A stretch of DNA of 5,714 nt from Pseudomonadota bacterium (GTDB lineage Bacteria > Pseudomonadota > Alphaproteobacteria > Rhizobiales > Xanthobacteraceae), in assembly GCA_023392205.1 (NCBI GenBank), contig JAEVZN010000183.1:1-5714 (forward strand), given 5' to 3'. A model generated the notes under the pieces. The model did not search any database. It had not been told where the DNA came from and was given only the letters and a program-made list of their open reading frames with translations. The position numbers and the translations under genes were made by a program. Every line of letters starts with the position of its first letter. The stretch's first letter is position 1. Positions 4,245-5,714 of this stretch are shown piece after piece.

Positions 4245-5714
4245 TTGAAATACCGGTTCGACGATATGGTGCTCGACCTGCAGCGTCAGGAATTGCTGCG
4301 GCAGGGACGGATGCTGCCGGTCGAGCCACAGGTATTCGACCTTCTTGCTTATCTCGTGACCCATCGCGACCGTGTGGTCAGCAAGGACGACCTGTTGTCG
4401 TCGGTCTGGAAGGGCCGCATCGTTTCCGAATCCACCCTGTCGAGCCGCATCACATTGGCGCGCCATATCATCGGCGACAGGGGCGACACGCAGCGCTATA
4501 TCCGCACCATTGCCCGCAAGGGCTTCCGTTTTGTCGGTGACGTGCGCGAAGATGAAGAGACACAGCCGGCAGCGATTTCGGCTGCGGATCCAGTTCGTCC
4601 CGCGCCATATTTTGCACATGCGTTGACCGGCAAGCCGTCGATCGCGGTGTTGCCCTTTGCCAACATGTCCGGCGATCCGGAACAGGATTATTTCAGCGAC
4701 GGCATGACCGAAGACATCATCGCCGCGCTGTCGCGGCTGCACTGGTTCTTTGTCATCGCGCGCAATTCGGCCTTCGCCTACAAGGACAGGGATGTGGAGG
4801 TCCAGCAGATCGGCCGCGATCTTGGCGTGCGCTATGTGCTGGAGGGCAGTGTGCGCAAGAGCGGATCGCGACTGCGCATCACTGGCCAGTTGATAGAGGC
4901 GGAGACCGGCGCCTATCTCTGGGTCGACCGCTACGACCGCGAACTGACAGACATATTCGCATTGCAGGACGAGATCACCACAAGCGTCACCGCTGCGATC
5001 GAGCCGAAGCTGCTGGCTGCGGAAAGCCTGCGCGCGGAGCGCCGTTCGGTGCATGATCTCGACGCCTGGGACATGGTGGCCCGCGCGCTGGCGCATTTCT
5101 GGAAATTTTCCGAGCCGGAAGGCCGCTCGGCGATCGAGATGCTGCGCCAGGCGGTGCAGCGCTATCCGGATTATGCTCCCGCACAAAGCATGCTGGCCTT
5201 TGCCATTCTTGTGTCAGGGCACATCGGATGGCCGGTGACGATGCTGGATCGCGAGGACGCGGCGCGGCTCGCGCAACGAGCGGCCGCCCTCGACGACAAT
5301 GATCCCTGGGCGCATGTTGCGCTCGGTTATCTTGCCTTCACCACCCGTCACACCGACGAGGCGGTGCGCCATTTTCAGGCGGCGCTCGATCTCAATCCGA
5401 ACTTTGCGGCGGCACATGGCTATACGGCCTGGGCGTTGTCCTTTGCCGGCCGCTCGGACGAGGCGATTGCGCATGCTCAGATGGCCATTCGCATCAGCCC
5501 CCGCGATCCGCTGAACTGCTTTTTCTATTCCAGTATGGCCGCAGCGCATTACATGGCGGGGCGCTATGACGAGGCGGTGGAATGGATCCGGCGCGCCTTG
5601 CAGCAAAGGTCCGAACTGGTGCTGGCGCACCGGATGCATTGTGCAAGTCTGGCGCAGGCCGGCCGGATGGACGAGGCTGCGTCCGCCCTCGTGCGTTTGC
5701 GCGCACTACAGCCC
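4245..5714 (+). CDS. Winged-helix / TolB-like / TPR transcriptional regulator (3' end outside window)
   Basis: 490 residues are visible, open at the right edge. Residues 1-99 form an OmpR/PhoB-type winged helix: KYRFDDMVLDLQRQELL, VEPQVFDLLAYLVTHRDRVVSKDDLL, the recognition-helix segment SESTLSSRITLARHIIGD (61-78) and the wing YIRTIARKGFRFVG (85-98). A loose Ala/Pro linker (100-129) leads to a TolB-like domain (132-245) with IAVLPFANMSGDPEQDYFSDG, GVRYVLEGSVRKSG and LIEAETGAYLWVDRYDRE. TPRs follow from about 290, clearest at 353-386, 387-420 and 425-458. No transmembrane helix lies between the DNA-binding and TolB-like parts, unlike CadC/ToxR, so it should be cytoplasmic. Such proteins are sometimes labelled adenylate cyclase, but no cyclase domain is seen. 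The TTG at 4245 is chosen because the first winged-helix strand needs residues before the ATG at 4266. Another TTG at 4203 adds unconserved sequence; GGGG at 4234-4237 is a weak ribosome-binding site. The target genes are unknown; the divergent metallopeptidase gene is a candidate. Confidence 0.85.
   Translation, partial: MKYRFDDMVLDLQRQELLRQGRMLPVEPQVFDLLAYLVTHRDRVVSKDDLLSSVWKGRIVSESTLSSRITLARHIIGDRGDTQRYIRTIARKGFRFVGDVREDEETQPAAISAADPVRPAPYFAHALTGKPSIAVLPFANMSGDPEQDYFSDGMTEDIIAALSRLHWFFVIARNSAFAYKDRDVEVQQIGRDLGVRYVLEGSVRKSGSRLRITGQLIEAETGAYLWVDRYDRELTDIFALQDEITTSVTAAIEPKLLAAESLRAERRSVHDLDAWDMVARALAHFWKFSEPEGRSAIEMLRQAVQRYPDYAPAQSMLAFAILVSGHIGWPVTMLDREDAARLAQRAAALDDNDPWAHVALGYLAFTTRHTDEAVRHFQAALDLNPNFAAAHGYTAWALSFAGRSDEAIAHAQMAIRISPRDPLNCFFYSSMAAAHYMAGRYDEAVEWIRRALQQRSELVLAHRMHCASLAQAGRMDEAASALVRLRALQP

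Noticed and set aside
4215..5186. 323-codon minus-strand open frame antisense to the TPR regulator
   Set aside because: Its protein is rich in H, R and Q with no domain pattern, and it lies entirely opposite a gene with clear domains. It is a GC-rich shadow frame.
1..5714. CRISPR array, tRNA/rRNA, insertion sequence, phage or toxin-antitoxin module
   Set aside because: No spaced repeat array, no tRNA-like fold, no transposase or integrase motif and no terminal inverted repeats were found.

Overview
GC-rich DNA with alphaproteobacterial gene content, most likely from the Hyphomicrobiales (Rhizobiales). The evidence is an Mla transporter whose permease carries a fused N-terminal STAS domain, a DgcA-type dipeptide epimerase, a wHTH/TolB-like/TPR regulator and a TTAA-N7-TTAA box like the CtrA consensus. 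The genus cannot be fixed from the sequence.

Layout: (1) 1-387, minus strand: the N-terminal 129 residues of a DgcA-like enolase-superfamily epimerase/racemase; the catalytic barrel lies beyond the window. (2) 388-586: divergent intergenic region with three TTAA boxes about one helical turn apart. (3) 587-3467, plus strand: a compact three-gene operon, mlaE-mlaF-mlaD, with gaps of 12 and 10 bp. It encodes an inner-membrane ABC phospholipid transporter: STAS-permease, ATPase and membrane-anchored MCE substrate-binding protein. (4) 3468-3503: short convergent spacer with an 8-bp inverted repeat. (5) 3504-4097, minus strand: a small, probably exported HExxH metallopeptidase-like protein. (6) 4098-4244: divergent spacer in which a perfect 9-bp inverted repeat covers the metallopeptidase ribosome-binding site, next to a 13-bp-period direct repeat. 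(7) 4245-5714, plus strand: a regulator with an OmpR-type winged helix, a TolB-like domain and TPRs, open at the right edge.

The Mla proteins should work together in moving phospholipid between inner and outer membrane; no MlaC, MlaA or auxiliary lipoprotein gene is in the window. The metallopeptidase and the TPR regulator are divergent neighbours and may be a target/regulator pair, but only their arrangement and the repeats between them suggest this.

Most of the window is recognisable core or accessory gene content. No new multi-gene system is evident. The least explained signals are the hairpin that would mask the metallopeptidase Shine-Dalgarno and the TTAA array at the dgcA start.
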